NCBI RefSeq assembly: GCF_017916275.1
Contig: NZ_JAFMST010000002.1
Coordinates: 124,001-188,000, forward strand
From: Rubellimicrobium arenae
GTDB taxonomy: Bacteria > Pseudomonadota > Alphaproteobacteria > Rhodobacterales > Rhodobacteraceae
Length of the DNA: 64,000 nucleotides
Reading direction: 5' to 3'
Below are positions 35,580 to 43,158 of the stretch, piece after piece. Every line of letters begins with the position of its first letter. Within the stretch, counting starts at the first letter, position 1. The notes under the pieces were generated by a model. It was not told where the DNA came from. It worked only from the letters and a program-made list of their open reading frames with translations, and ran no database searches. The position numbers and the translations under genes were made by a program.

Positions 35580-36134
35580 TCACGACTGGGCGGGGAGGAG
35601 AACCGCGTCGATGACGTGGATGACGCCGTTCGACTGGTCGACGTCGGGGATGGTCACGTTGGCGACGGTGCCGTTCTCATCGGTGAGCGTGATGCCGTCC
35701 CCGGCGGCGTTCATCGCGGCGGTGATCGTGCAGCCGCCCAGCGTCTCGATCGGATGCGAGCCGCCGTCCGTGGCGATCATCTCGGCCAGCGCCGAGGAGA
35801 AGACTTCGGCGCCCACCACGTGGCAGGTCAGGACCTGCGTCAGCGCGTCCTTGTTCTCGGGCAGGAGGAGGTTGTCCACGGCCCCGGCGGGCAGCGCGGC
35901 AAAGGCCTCGTTGGTCGGCGCGAAGACGGTGAAGGGGCCTTCGCCCTGCAGCGTCTCGACAAGGCCCGCGGCCTGCACCGCCGCCACGAGCGTGGTGTGG
36001 TCGGCCGAGTTCACGGCGTTGGTGACGATGTCGTTGGTCGCCGGCATCTCGGCGCCCCCGACCATCGGGTTCTCCTGGGCGAAGGCGAAGCCCCCCACGA
36101 GGGTAAGGGCCGTGGCGGCAAGCAGCGTCTTCAT
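35580..36134 (-). CDS. Secreted fasciclin (FAS1) domain protein B
   Basis: A 184-residue exported protein, paralogous to the following gene. The signal peptide is about 1-19 (cleavage near AFAQE), then the near-identical ENPMVGGAEMPATNDIVTNA and FAS1 core. The copies share both cysteines and the NGVIHVID end but differ in the middle. The gap to the second copy is 80 bp, so they are probably co-transcribed. GGGAGA lies upstream of the ATG, and the leader carries palindromes. The role may be adhesion, biofilm or envelope stress; it is unknown. Confidence 0.92.
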   Translation of the reverse strand: MKTLLAATALTLVGGFAFAQENPMVGGAEMPATNDIVTNAVNSADHTTLVAAVQAAGLVETLQGEGPFTVFAPTNEAFAALPAGAVDNLLLPENKDALTQVLTCHVVGAEVFSSALAEMIATDGGSHPIETLGGCTITAAMNAAGDGITLTDENGTVANVTIPDVDQSNGVIHVIDAVLLPAQS

Positions 36135-36166
36135 GATGGCGTCTCCCTGAGTTCGGTCTGCGAAAC

Positions 36167-36226
36167 CCCGGGGATCGTCCCCGGGAACGCCCGAAGCCAC
36201 GAACCGCGCCGGGCCGAAGTTTCGGC
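36167..36226 (-). repeat. Palindromes in the leader of fasciclin gene B
   Basis: Two perfect dyads precede the gene: CCCGGGGA-TCG-TCCCCGGG (8-3-8) and GCCGAA-GT-TTCGGC (6-2-6). They may fold in the 5' leader RNA or bind a regulator. No known motif was recognised. Confidence 0.4.
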
Positions 36227-36262
36227 GCCCAGCGAAAATTCGTCATCACGAAAACGTGAGGC

Positions 36263-36877
36263 TCAGGTCCGCACGATGGTCCAGGCGCCGGCGCCGATCA
36301 GGAGCGTGCCGCCCGTGCGGTTGAAGGCCCGCACGAGCCGGGGCGACGCCGCGACCCGTCCCGCCCGCGCCGCGAGCAGGCCGTAGCCCAGGGCGTTCGC
36401 GAAGGCGAGCGCAAGGAACGTCGCCTCCATGACCATCATCTGCGGGCCAAGGTCCTGCCCGGGGTCAAGGAACTGGGGCAGGAAGGCCACGAAGAAGGTG
36501 ATGCTCTTGGGGTTGAGCGCGGTCACCAGCCAGGCATGGCCCACCATCCGCAGGGGCCGCGCCCCGTCCTGCCGCGGCTGCGCCCCCAGGGTGCCGCCCG
36601 CGCGCCAAAGCTGCACCCCCAGCCACAGGAGGTAGGCCGCCCCCGCCCATTTCAGCAGCGTGAACAGCAGCGCCGAGGCGTGGAGCACCGCCCCGAGCCC
36701 GAGCATCGACAGCGTCATCGCCGTGAAGTCCCCCAGCGCGACCCCCACCGCCAGCGGCGCCGCCGCCCGCATCCCCTGCCCCAGCGCATAGGACACGACC
36801 AGAAGGATCGTCGGTCCCGGGATCACCAGCAGAACCGAGGACGCGAGCACGAAGCCCGCCCAGGTGGACAGATCCAT
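36263..36877 (-). CDS. LysE family amino-acid exporter
   Basis: A 204-residue membrane protein with six hydrophobic segments of the LysE/RhtB family. Signature elements are VIPGPTILLVVSYALGQG near the N-terminus, KWAGAAYLLWLGVQ and TALNPKSITFFVAFLPQF. It exports an amino acid or derivative; specificity is not visible. It lies 79 bp downstream of the MttB-like gene on the same strand, and could be read with it. Confidence 0.9.
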   Translation of the reverse strand: MDLSTWAGFVLASSVLLVIPGPTILLVVSYALGQGMRAAAPLAVGVALGDFTAMTLSMLGLGAVLHASALLFTLLKWAGAAYLLWLGVQLWRAGGTLGAQPRQDGARPLRMVGHAWLVTALNPKSITFFVAFLPQFLDPGQDLGPQMMVMEATFLALAFANALGYGLLAARAGRVAASPRLVRAFNRTGGTLLIGAGAWTIVRT

Positions 36878-36956
36878 GGCCTTGCTCCCATGCGCCGGAC
36901 ATCACCGCCCTGGCCCCCGCGCAGCCTCCGCGCGGACGGCTGGGCAGCCCGGTTCG

Positions 36957-38537
36957 TCAGTAATCCGTGGGCGCCCCGCCCTCGCGCTTGCGCCGGGCCA
37001 CGAACTCCACCAGCTCCTCGCGCGCGCCCGCGTCCATCGGGGGCTCCTCGAACTCCGCGAGGATCTCCTTGTAGAGCCGATGCGCCCGCTCCGGCGTCCA
37101 GACGCCACCCGCGACCTCCCAGGCCTCGTAGTTGCGCCAGTCCGACACGAAGGGCGCGTAGAAGGCCTTCGCATAGCGGTCCTGCGTGTGCTGGATGCCG
37201 AAGTAGTGCCCCGACGACCCCACCTCGCGGATCGCCTCCAGCGCGATGTCGTCGACGCCCGTGGCCCAGACCTCGGGCTCCATGTAGCGCTGGATCATCT
37301 GCAGGACCTCGCAGTCCATGACGAACTTCTCGGGGGAGGCGATCAGCCCGCCCTCCAGCCAGCCCGCCGCGTGATAGACCATGTTGGTCCGGCTCTGCAC
37401 CGCCGACCACAGGCTGTTGGAGGTCTCCCACATCGCCTGCCCGTCCGGCACGTTGGCCGCGCACACGCCCGAGGCGCGCATCGGCAGCCCGTAGAACCGC
37501 GCCATCTGCCCGGTCATCTGCGTGGCGCGCATGTATTCCGGCGTGCCGAAGGCGGGCGCCCCCGACTTCATGTCCACGTTGCTGGTGAAGGTGCCGATCA
37601 CGCAGGGGCAGCCGGGCGACACCCACTGGAAGAGCGCGATGGCCGACAGCGCCTCGGCGATGGACAGCGCGACCGCCCCCGCCATCGTCACCGGCGCCAT
37701 GGCCCCCGCCAGCGTGAAGGGCGTCACCACCACCGCCTGCCCGCGCCGGATCATCCGCAGGCAGCCGTCGATCATCGGCTGGTCGTGCTTGAGCGGCGAG
37801 GTCGAGTTGATGTTGGTGTACATCCGGGGCGTGGCGCGGAACTCCTCCTCCGAGAGGCCGCCCGCGATCCGCACCATCTCCATGGCGTCCTCGACCCGCT
37901 CGCGGCCCAGCGAATAGGCGTGCGCGACCTTGTCGGTGATGGTCAGCTTGTCGAACAGCACGTCGAGGTGCCGGACCGACGGATGGATGTCCACCGGCTC
38001 CACCGGATAGCCGCCCGCGAAGTGGATGCAGTTGAAGTGCTGCGTCAGCCGGAACAGGTTGGCGCAATGCTCGCGGGTGCCGGGCACCTTCCGGCCGATC
38101 TCCATGTCCCAGTAGTTCGGCGGCGACGAGACGTTCCCGAACAGCAGGGCCGTGCCGCCGATGGGCAGCACGCGGTCGGGGTTGCGGGGCGTGATGGTGA
38201 AGGTCTCGGGCGCGCGGCCCACCATCTCCATGACCCAGTCGCGGCCCATGCGGATGTTGGTGCCGTTCACGGTGCAGCCCGCGGCCCGGAACAGCGCCAC
38301 GGCCTCCTCGTTCAGGAACTCGATCCCGATCTCCTCGAGGATGCGCATCGCGCCGTCATGGATCGCCTGCACCCCGGCTTCGTCCAGCGGCTCGACGGGG
38401 CGGTCGTGGTTGACGGGGATGCGCCAGGGCATCTGCTCCATGACGGCGGTGCCGCGGCGGGCGGCGTTGCCCGCGCGGCCTCCCGAACGGCGCTTGCGCG
38501 CCCCTGCGGTCGCGGCCTCGGCCAGATCGTTCGGCAT
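36957..38537 (-). CDS. MttB-family (trimethylamine methyltransferase-like) protein, non-pyrrolysine
   Basis: A 526-residue TIM-barrel methyltransferase of the MttB superfamily (VNHDRPVEPLDEAGVQAIHDGAM; TSPLKHDQPMIDGCLRM). The frame is uninterrupted, with no in-frame TAG, so it does not carry pyrrolysine and belongs to the larger family that includes glycine betaine:corrinoid methyltransferases. Such proteins demethylate quaternary amines and pass the methyl group to a corrinoid protein. No corrinoid protein gene is adjacent. The first about 30 residues are basic and low-complexity, so a later start such as MEQMPWRIP is possible. Confidence 0.88.
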   Translation of the reverse strand: MPNDLAEAATAGARKRRSGGRAGNAARRGTAVMEQMPWRIPVNHDRPVEPLDEAGVQAIHDGAMRILEEIGIEFLNEEAVALFRAAGCTVNGTNIRMGRDWVMEMVGRAPETFTITPRNPDRVLPIGGTALLFGNVSSPPNYWDMEIGRKVPGTREHCANLFRLTQHFNCIHFAGGYPVEPVDIHPSVRHLDVLFDKLTITDKVAHAYSLGRERVEDAMEMVRIAGGLSEEEFRATPRMYTNINSTSPLKHDQPMIDGCLRMIRRGQAVVVTPFTLAGAMAPVTMAGAVALSIAEALSAIALFQWVSPGCPCVIGTFTSNVDMKSGAPAFGTPEYMRATQMTGQMARFYGLPMRASGVCAANVPDGQAMWETSNSLWSAVQSRTNMVYHAAGWLEGGLIASPEKFVMDCEVLQMIQRYMEPEVWATGVDDIALEAIREVGSSGHYFGIQHTQDRYAKAFYAPFVSDWRNYEAWEVAGGVWTPERAHRLYKEILAEFEEPPMDAGAREELVEFVARRKREGGAPTDY

Positions 38538-38638
38538 GGCGCCCTTCCCCCCTTGCAGTCCGGGGACAGCCTGTCAGGCCCCGCGCTCCGGGTCGGACCC
38601 CGAAGCGACAGCCTGCGTCGCTTTCGGCGCTTCCCCGC

Positions 38639-39337
38639 TCAGCCCTGGGCCGCGACCCAGTCCGGCAGCTCGGCGATCGAGCCCAGCACCACGTCCGCCG
38701 CCGGGGCCAGCGTCGCGCGCCCGGCGACCCCGGTCAGCACGCCCACGCCCCGCATCCCGGCGGTCCGCGCGGCCGACAGGTCGTGCAGGCTGTCCCCCAC
38801 CATCGCGCATTCGGCGGGATCGAGCCCCACGGCCGCCGCGAAGGCCAGAAGCTGCCCGGCCCCGGGCTTGCCGCCCCAGCCGCTGTCGAACCCGGCGATG
38901 AAGCCGAACATCGCCTCGACCCCGGCCTCGCGCAGATGCGTCCGCGCCGGGGCCTCGGTGTCGTTGGTCGCCACGCCCAGCGCGATGTCCAGCTCCGCCA
39001 GGTGTTCCAGAACGGCGCGCAGGCGCGGCACCTCCACCTGCGGCGCGCCCGCCGCCCGCGCGTTCATGCGGGCCATCAGCTCCTCCTTGCGCGTCCAGGG
39101 TAGGAGCGGCAGCAGATGCTCGGCCACCGTCTCGGTGGTGGAGGCGATCACGATGCTCTCGGGCCGGAACAGCCCGGTCCCGAGGTCATAGCCCAGCACC
39201 TCGGCAATGCGGGCCGCCAGGTCCGGGTCGCCGCGCGATTCGGCCTCGATCATGCCCCGGCTCCAAGCCCCCCAGGTCGCCTGGAAGTCGAACAACGTGC
39301 CGTCCTTGTCGAAGACGACGCCCCTGATGCGCGCCAT
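38639..39337 (-). CDS. HAD-superfamily phosphatase (phosphoglycolate phosphatase-like)
   Basis: A 232-residue hydrolase. Motif I is DKDGTLFD (nucleophile Asp near residue 10), motif II is ATND, the lysine is in GGKPG and motif IV is GDSLHD. The helical cap lies between about 20 and 95. This is the layout of phosphoglycolate phosphatase (Gph)-like enzymes. The substrate is not decided by sequence. It is downstream of DUF3572 on the same strand. Confidence 0.88.
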   Translation of the reverse strand: MARIRGVVFDKDGTLFDFQATWGAWSRGMIEAESRGDPDLAARIAEVLGYDLGTGLFRPESIVIASTTETVAEHLLPLLPWTRKEELMARMNARAAGAPQVEVPRLRAVLEHLAELDIALGVATNDTEAPARTHLREAGVEAMFGFIAGFDSGWGGKPGAGQLLAFAAAVGLDPAECAMVGDSLHDLSAARTAGMRGVGVLTGVAGRATLAPAADVVLGSIAELPDWVAAQG

Positions 39338-39394
39338 TCCGCGATTCCCGTTCTGTTCAGTTAATAAATGACGCAGCGTCAGCGCGACCGCGGC

Positions 39395-39673
39395 TCAGGG
39401 CCATTCGCTTCTCTGCTGACCCGGCAGCGCCATGAGCGCGCGCATCGGCTCCTCGTAGGCCAGGCCCTGATCGTCGCAGAACCGCCGGATCCAGCGGTCC
39501 TCCATGGTCAGGAACTCCAGAATTCCAGCAAGGAAAACAGGGTCTTGCATTCTCTCCCTCGCGTCGGCAAGGCTGGCGCCCGTGGCCCCCGCCAACTGCG
39601 GGAGCAGCTCCTCGTCGGCGGCGATCCAGGTCAGGGCCTGCAGGGCGATGGTTTCGGCGCGGTCGGGTGTCAT
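39395..39673 (-). CDS. DUF3572 family protein
   Basis: A 92-residue soluble helical protein. ALTWIAADEELLPQLAGATG and DPVFLAGILEFLTMEDRWI are the DUF3572 hallmarks of Alphaproteobacteria. Function unknown. I recall it near divK/pleD-type genes in other Alphaproteobacteria; here it is divergent from a PleD-like gene, which fits that association. Confidence 0.85.
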   Translation of the reverse strand: MTPDRAETIALQALTWIAADEELLPQLAGATGASLADARERMQDPVFLAGILEFLTMEDRWIRRFCDDQGLAYEEPMRALMALPGQQRSEWP

Positions 39674-39765
39674 GGGTTGGCCTCACCGGAAGTGAAAGAT
39701 TTTATTAATGCTTCTGGACGACAACCGTCCCGCAGGGACCGGCAGTGGCCAGTGATGGAAGCGGG

Positions 39766-41253
39766 ATGATGGGCGGCCATGTGCTGATTGTCGATAGGAA
39801 CCCGGCCCGGCGCGCCCAGATCCGGTCCGCGCTCCAGGAGATCGGCCTCCGGGTCGAGGAGGACGACGATCCGTCGGGCCTTGCGGCGCGGCTGACCCGG
39901 CGGCCCGACCTCCTCGTCATCGCCCTCGACCGCGAGGGGGACGCCGCCCATGCCGGGATCGGCCATGCCTCGCCCGACGGCGGGAGGCCCTTTCCCACGC
40001 TGGCGCTCGTGCCGCCCGGCCGCCCGGCCCTCCGGCTCGCCGCCCTGCGCGCCGGGGCCGAGGAGGTGACCGACCACGACATCGCCGCCCGCATCCTGCA
40101 GGCCCGGGTCCGCAGCCTCCTCCGCGCCCGCGAGGCGGCGGCCGCCCTCCCCGGGCGCGAGGACGTGGCCCTGCCCATGATCGGCCTGGCCGAGGCCGCC
40201 GCGACCTTCTGGCCCTCCGGTCCCGGCGCCGCGCCCCTTGGCGCGCTGGCCCGGCCCAGGGTCTTCGTCATGTCGCCGATCGCCGGCGGCGCCGGGCTGT
40301 CCCCGGACCTGCTGGGACGCCTTCTCGGCGCCGACGTCGCCTTCGGTCCCGCCGGGCCCGAGGGGCCCCCGCCCGACCTCATCGTCATCGAGGCGACGGC
40401 CGTCCGCGGCGACCTGGACCAGGGCGCCCGGATCCTGGCGATCCTGGCCGACCTGCGCGGACGGCAGGCCACCCGCGACGCCGCCACCATGGTCCTGCTG
40501 CCCGGCCGCGCCATCGAGACCGCGGCGCTTGCGCTCGACCTCGGGGCGGGGGACGTGGTCACCGCCACCGTCCCGCCCGAGGAGATCGCCCTCCGCGCCT
40601 GTGCCCTGCTGGACCGCAAGGCAGCGGCGGAACGTCTGCGGGCCCAGGTCCGGTCGCGGCTCAGGGCGGCGGTCACCGACCCGCTCACCGGACTCTACAA
40701 CCTGCACCACGCCAACCCCGCCCTGCTCCGGCTGGCCGAGGCCGCGCGGCAGTCCGGGGACGGGCTGGCGGTGATGATGCTGGACATCGACCGCTTCAAG
40801 TCGATCAACGACCGGCTGGGCCACGGCGCGGGCGACCGCGTCCTGGCCGAGGTGGCCCGCCGCCTCAAGGCGCATCTGCGCCGCAGCGACCACCTCGCCC
40901 GCGTCGGCGGCGAGGAGTTCCGCGCCGTCCTTCCGGGCGCCACCCTGACCGAGGCGCAGGCCATCGCCGAAGGGCTCCGCCGGGCTATCGCGGTCCGCCC
41001 GTTCGACCTGGACGGCCGGGGCGACGCCTCCCCCCTCCGGCACGGCGCGGCCGCCCTGACCGGCACCCCCGCGCGGGAGGCCGCGCTGCGGGAGATTTCC
41101 GTGACGATCTCGATCGGGGTCGCGGCGGCCACGGCGGACGACCTCGCGGCCGGCCTGACGGCCTCCGATCTGGTGGCCCGCGCGGACGCCGCGCTCTATG
41201 CCGCCAAGGCCGCCGGCCGCAACCGCGTCGTGCCCGAGCGTCAGCCCGCCTGA
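39766..41253 (+). CDS. pleD: PleD-like diguanylate cyclase with two degenerate receiver domains
   Basis: A 495-residue protein with the REC-REC-GGDEF layout of PleD. The cyclase domain (about 325-490) has DPLTGLYN, DIDRFKSIND and an active-site GGEEF at 381-385, with the inhibitory RxxD site (RRSD, 372-375) five residues before it. It should make cyclic di-GMP and be product-inhibited. Both receivers look degenerate. REC1 has Ala53 at the acceptor position (or a shifted Asp55) and lacks the second acidic residue and the lysine. REC2 has Glu in LIVIEAT and no clear lysine. Activation by phosphorylation is doubtful. The ribosome-binding site is weak. Confidence 0.88.
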   Translation: MMGGHVLIVDRNPARRAQIRSALQEIGLRVEEDDDPSGLAARLTRRPDLLVIALDREGDAAHAGIGHASPDGGRPFPTLALVPPGRPALRLAALRAGAEEVTDHDIAARILQARVRSLLRAREAAAALPGREDVALPMIGLAEAAATFWPSGPGAAPLGALARPRVFVMSPIAGGAGLSPDLLGRLLGADVAFGPAGPEGPPPDLIVIEATAVRGDLDQGARILAILADLRGRQATRDAATMVLLPGRAIETAALALDLGAGDVVTATVPPEEIALRACALLDRKAAAERLRAQVRSRLRAAVTDPLTGLYNLHHANPALLRLAEAARQSGDGLAVMMLDIDRFKSINDRLGHGAGDRVLAEVARRLKAHLRRSDHLARVGGEEFRAVLPGATLTEAQAIAEGLRRAIAVRPFDLDGRGDASPLRHGAAALTGTPAREAALREISVTISIGVAAATADDLAAGLTASDLVARADAALYAAKAAGRNRVVPERQPA

Positions 41254-41407
41254 GCCCGGCGCCCCGGCCTGCCCCGCGGCGGCAGCGGATTTCACGGGAC
41301 CCGAGGGACCCAAGCGGGCCGTGGCGCGTTGACTCATCATCACACGAGGCCACGACCGGACGGCGGCCCATCGCGTGGGCTGCCGCCCCCACACCCAACT
41401 GGCGCCC

Positions 41408-42058
41408 ATGGATCGACCGCTCTCCGCCTATCCCGCCTACGCCCGCTCGGAGCGCATCGCGGACGGCGTCATCCACGCGCTTGGCGTCACCTTCGCCCTG
41501 GGCGGCGCGGCGGTCCTCACCACCGAGGCGGCGATGCACGCGGAACGCGGACGGGCGGTGGCCGTGGTGGTCTACGGGCTCGCGCTGATGGCGACCTTCC
41601 TGTCCTCGGCCTTCTACCACATGACCCCGTGGGAAGGGCTTCGCCCCACGCTGCGGCGCATCGACCACGCGGCCATCTTCCTCAAGATCGCCGGGACCTG
41701 CACGCCCCTGGCCGCGCTGGTGGGCACCACCTTCTCCTGGAGCATCCTGGCCGTGATCTGGGGCCTTGCCCTGGTCGGAGCCGTCAGCAAGATGTTCTTC
41801 TGGCGCGAACCCGGCCCGCTGGGCTTCGGGCTCTACCTGGGCCTGGGCTGGCTGGGGGTGCTGCTGTTCTGGCCCCTGGCCGCCACGCTGCCCGGCCCCG
41901 CCCTTCTCCTCACCGCGCTGGGGGGCGTCCTTTACACCCTCGGGGTGGCCTTCTTCGCCTGGGAAAGCCTCAAGTTCTCCAACGCGATCTGGCACGCCTT
42001 CGTGCTGGCGGCCTCGGGCTGCTTCTTCGCGGCCATCGCGCTCGGCACCTTCGCCTAG
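41408..42058 (+). CDS. Hemolysin III / PAQR family membrane protein
   Basis: A 216-residue protein with seven hydrophobic segments. PAQR motifs are SAFYHM (Ser and first His), RRIDHAAIFLKIAGTCTP and the C-terminal WHAFVLAAS, supplying the Ser, Asp and three His residues of the family's metal-dependent hydrolase site. The bacterial role is unresolved despite the hemolysin name. The start lacks a good ribosome-binding site. A TTGACT element lies about 75 bases upstream but without a clear -10. Its stop overlaps that of the M48 gene on the other strand. Confidence 0.9.
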   Translation: MDRPLSAYPAYARSERIADGVIHALGVTFALGGAAVLTTEAAMHAERGRAVAVVVYGLALMATFLSSAFYHMTPWEGLRPTLRRIDHAAIFLKIAGTCTPLAALVGTTFSWSILAVIWGLALVGAVSKMFFWREPGPLGFGLYLGLGWLGVLLFWPLAATLPGPALLLTALGGVLYTLGVAFFAWESLKFSNAIWHAFVLAASGCFFAAIALGTFA

Positions 42059-42768
42059 ATCAGGCCGATCTCCCGGGCCGCCTCGTGGACGGCGGCGATC
42101 CGCTCCGCGTTGGCGGGGTGGGTGCCCAGGAACCGGTTCCCCGGATCGGGCAGGCGCAGGAAGAACTCGGCCCCATGGACCGGGTCGTACCCCGCCTCGG
42201 CGGCCACGAAGGTGCCAAGCCGGTCGGCCTCCAGCTCGAACTCCTTGGAATAGCTCCGCGCGGCGACCTCGGCCCCCAGCCGTTGCGCGTCCCGGATCGA
42301 GGCCGGGGTCGCCCCGACGGCCTGGCTCGCGATCTGGCCGAAGACCGCCGCCCCCATCGAGGCATATTCGTCCTGCCGCGCCAGATGGCCCGCGATGTGG
42401 TGGGAGGCCTCGTGGGCCACGACCAGCGCCAGTTCGTCGGGGTTCCGCACGCTCGCGATCAGCGAGGTCGTGAAGGCCAGGAGCGGCCGGCCCCTCTGGT
42501 CGATCGTCTGGAACGCGTTGGGCGGCATCCCCGGCCGGTCGTCCACGACGATGCGGAAATCGCAGTTGGCGGTGGGGTTGTGCCTGGCGCATTCCGCCTC
42601 GGCCACGGGCTCCACCCGCGTCACGACCTCGAGGAAGGTCCGGACCTGGGTCTCCGCCATGTCGGACGGCGGGCCGGGGGCCCGGGTCTCGCGGGGGGTG
42701 CCCCAGGGCGTTCCGCAGGCGGCAAGGATCAGGCAGGCCGCAAGGGCAGCAAGGGGGCGCAGGCTCAT
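42055..42768 (-). CDS. M48 family zinc metallopeptidase lipoprotein
   Basis: A 237-residue lipoprotein with a signal peptide ending in the lipobox LAAC (Cys18). The zinc motif HEASH is at 119-123, and the third ligand is probably Glu178 in FELEAD (the ExxAD signature). This is the M48 layout of BepA/YcaL/LoiP-like periplasmic proteases that act in outer-membrane quality control. DPGNRFLGTHPANAERI near the end matches the family. It converges with the hemolysin III gene. Confidence 0.92.
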   Translation of the reverse strand: MSLRPLAALAACLILAACGTPWGTPRETRAPGPPSDMAETQVRTFLEVVTRVEPVAEAECARHNPTANCDFRIVVDDRPGMPPNAFQTIDQRGRPLLAFTTSLIASVRNPDELALVVAHEASHHIAGHLARQDEYASMGAAVFGQIASQAVGATPASIRDAQRLGAEVAARSYSKEFELEADRLGTFVAAEAGYDPVHGAEFFLRLPDPGNRFLGTHPANAERIAAVHEAAREIGLI

Positions 42769-42924
42769 GGTTCCGGTGGGCTGGAGGGGGGTCGCGGGAC
42801 CAGCCTACGCGCCGCCGCCCGCACGGACCAGCATCCACCGCCCCCCGATCACGAGATCGGCATTGCCACCCTGACTTCGCGGCCACGGTTGCGGGACCGG
42901 ACGCACCGCCTTACCTCTTGCTCC

Positions 42925-43158
42925 ATGGTTACCATCGAGCACGATTTCGACGCCACCGTCATCACCCTGGTGGATGACGGCTCCGCCCCTCTCCAGGAGG
43001 ACGTGACGGTCTGCCTCTTCGAGGAATGCGTCACCGTGGAGCAGTACGACGAACGCCGGGACGAGGTGGTCAAGGTCACCCTTTCCATGGCCCAGATCCG
43101 CGACCTGCGCGCGGCGCTGAACCTGCCCGAGGGCATCTACAAGGTGCGCCCGGCCTAG
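42925..43158 (+). CDS. Small conserved hypothetical protein
   Basis: A 77-residue acidic soluble protein (MVTIEHDFDATVITLVDDG). It contains a repeated-looking pair of strands with cysteines (VTVCLFEECVTVEQYDE) and a C-terminal SMAQIRDLRAALNLPEG helix. I recognise no domain. Codon use is like its neighbours, and the end overlaps the stop of the convergent GMC gene. It could be a DNA- or nucleotide-associated small protein, but nothing shows it. Confidence 0.7.
   Translation: MVTIEHDFDATVITLVDDGSAPLQEDVTVCLFEECVTVEQYDERRDEVVKVTLSMAQIRDLRAALNLPEGIYKVRPA

Noticed and set aside
36957-38537. Pyrrolysine-containing trimethylamine methyltransferase
   Set aside because: No in-frame TAG is present and the frame is full length without it.
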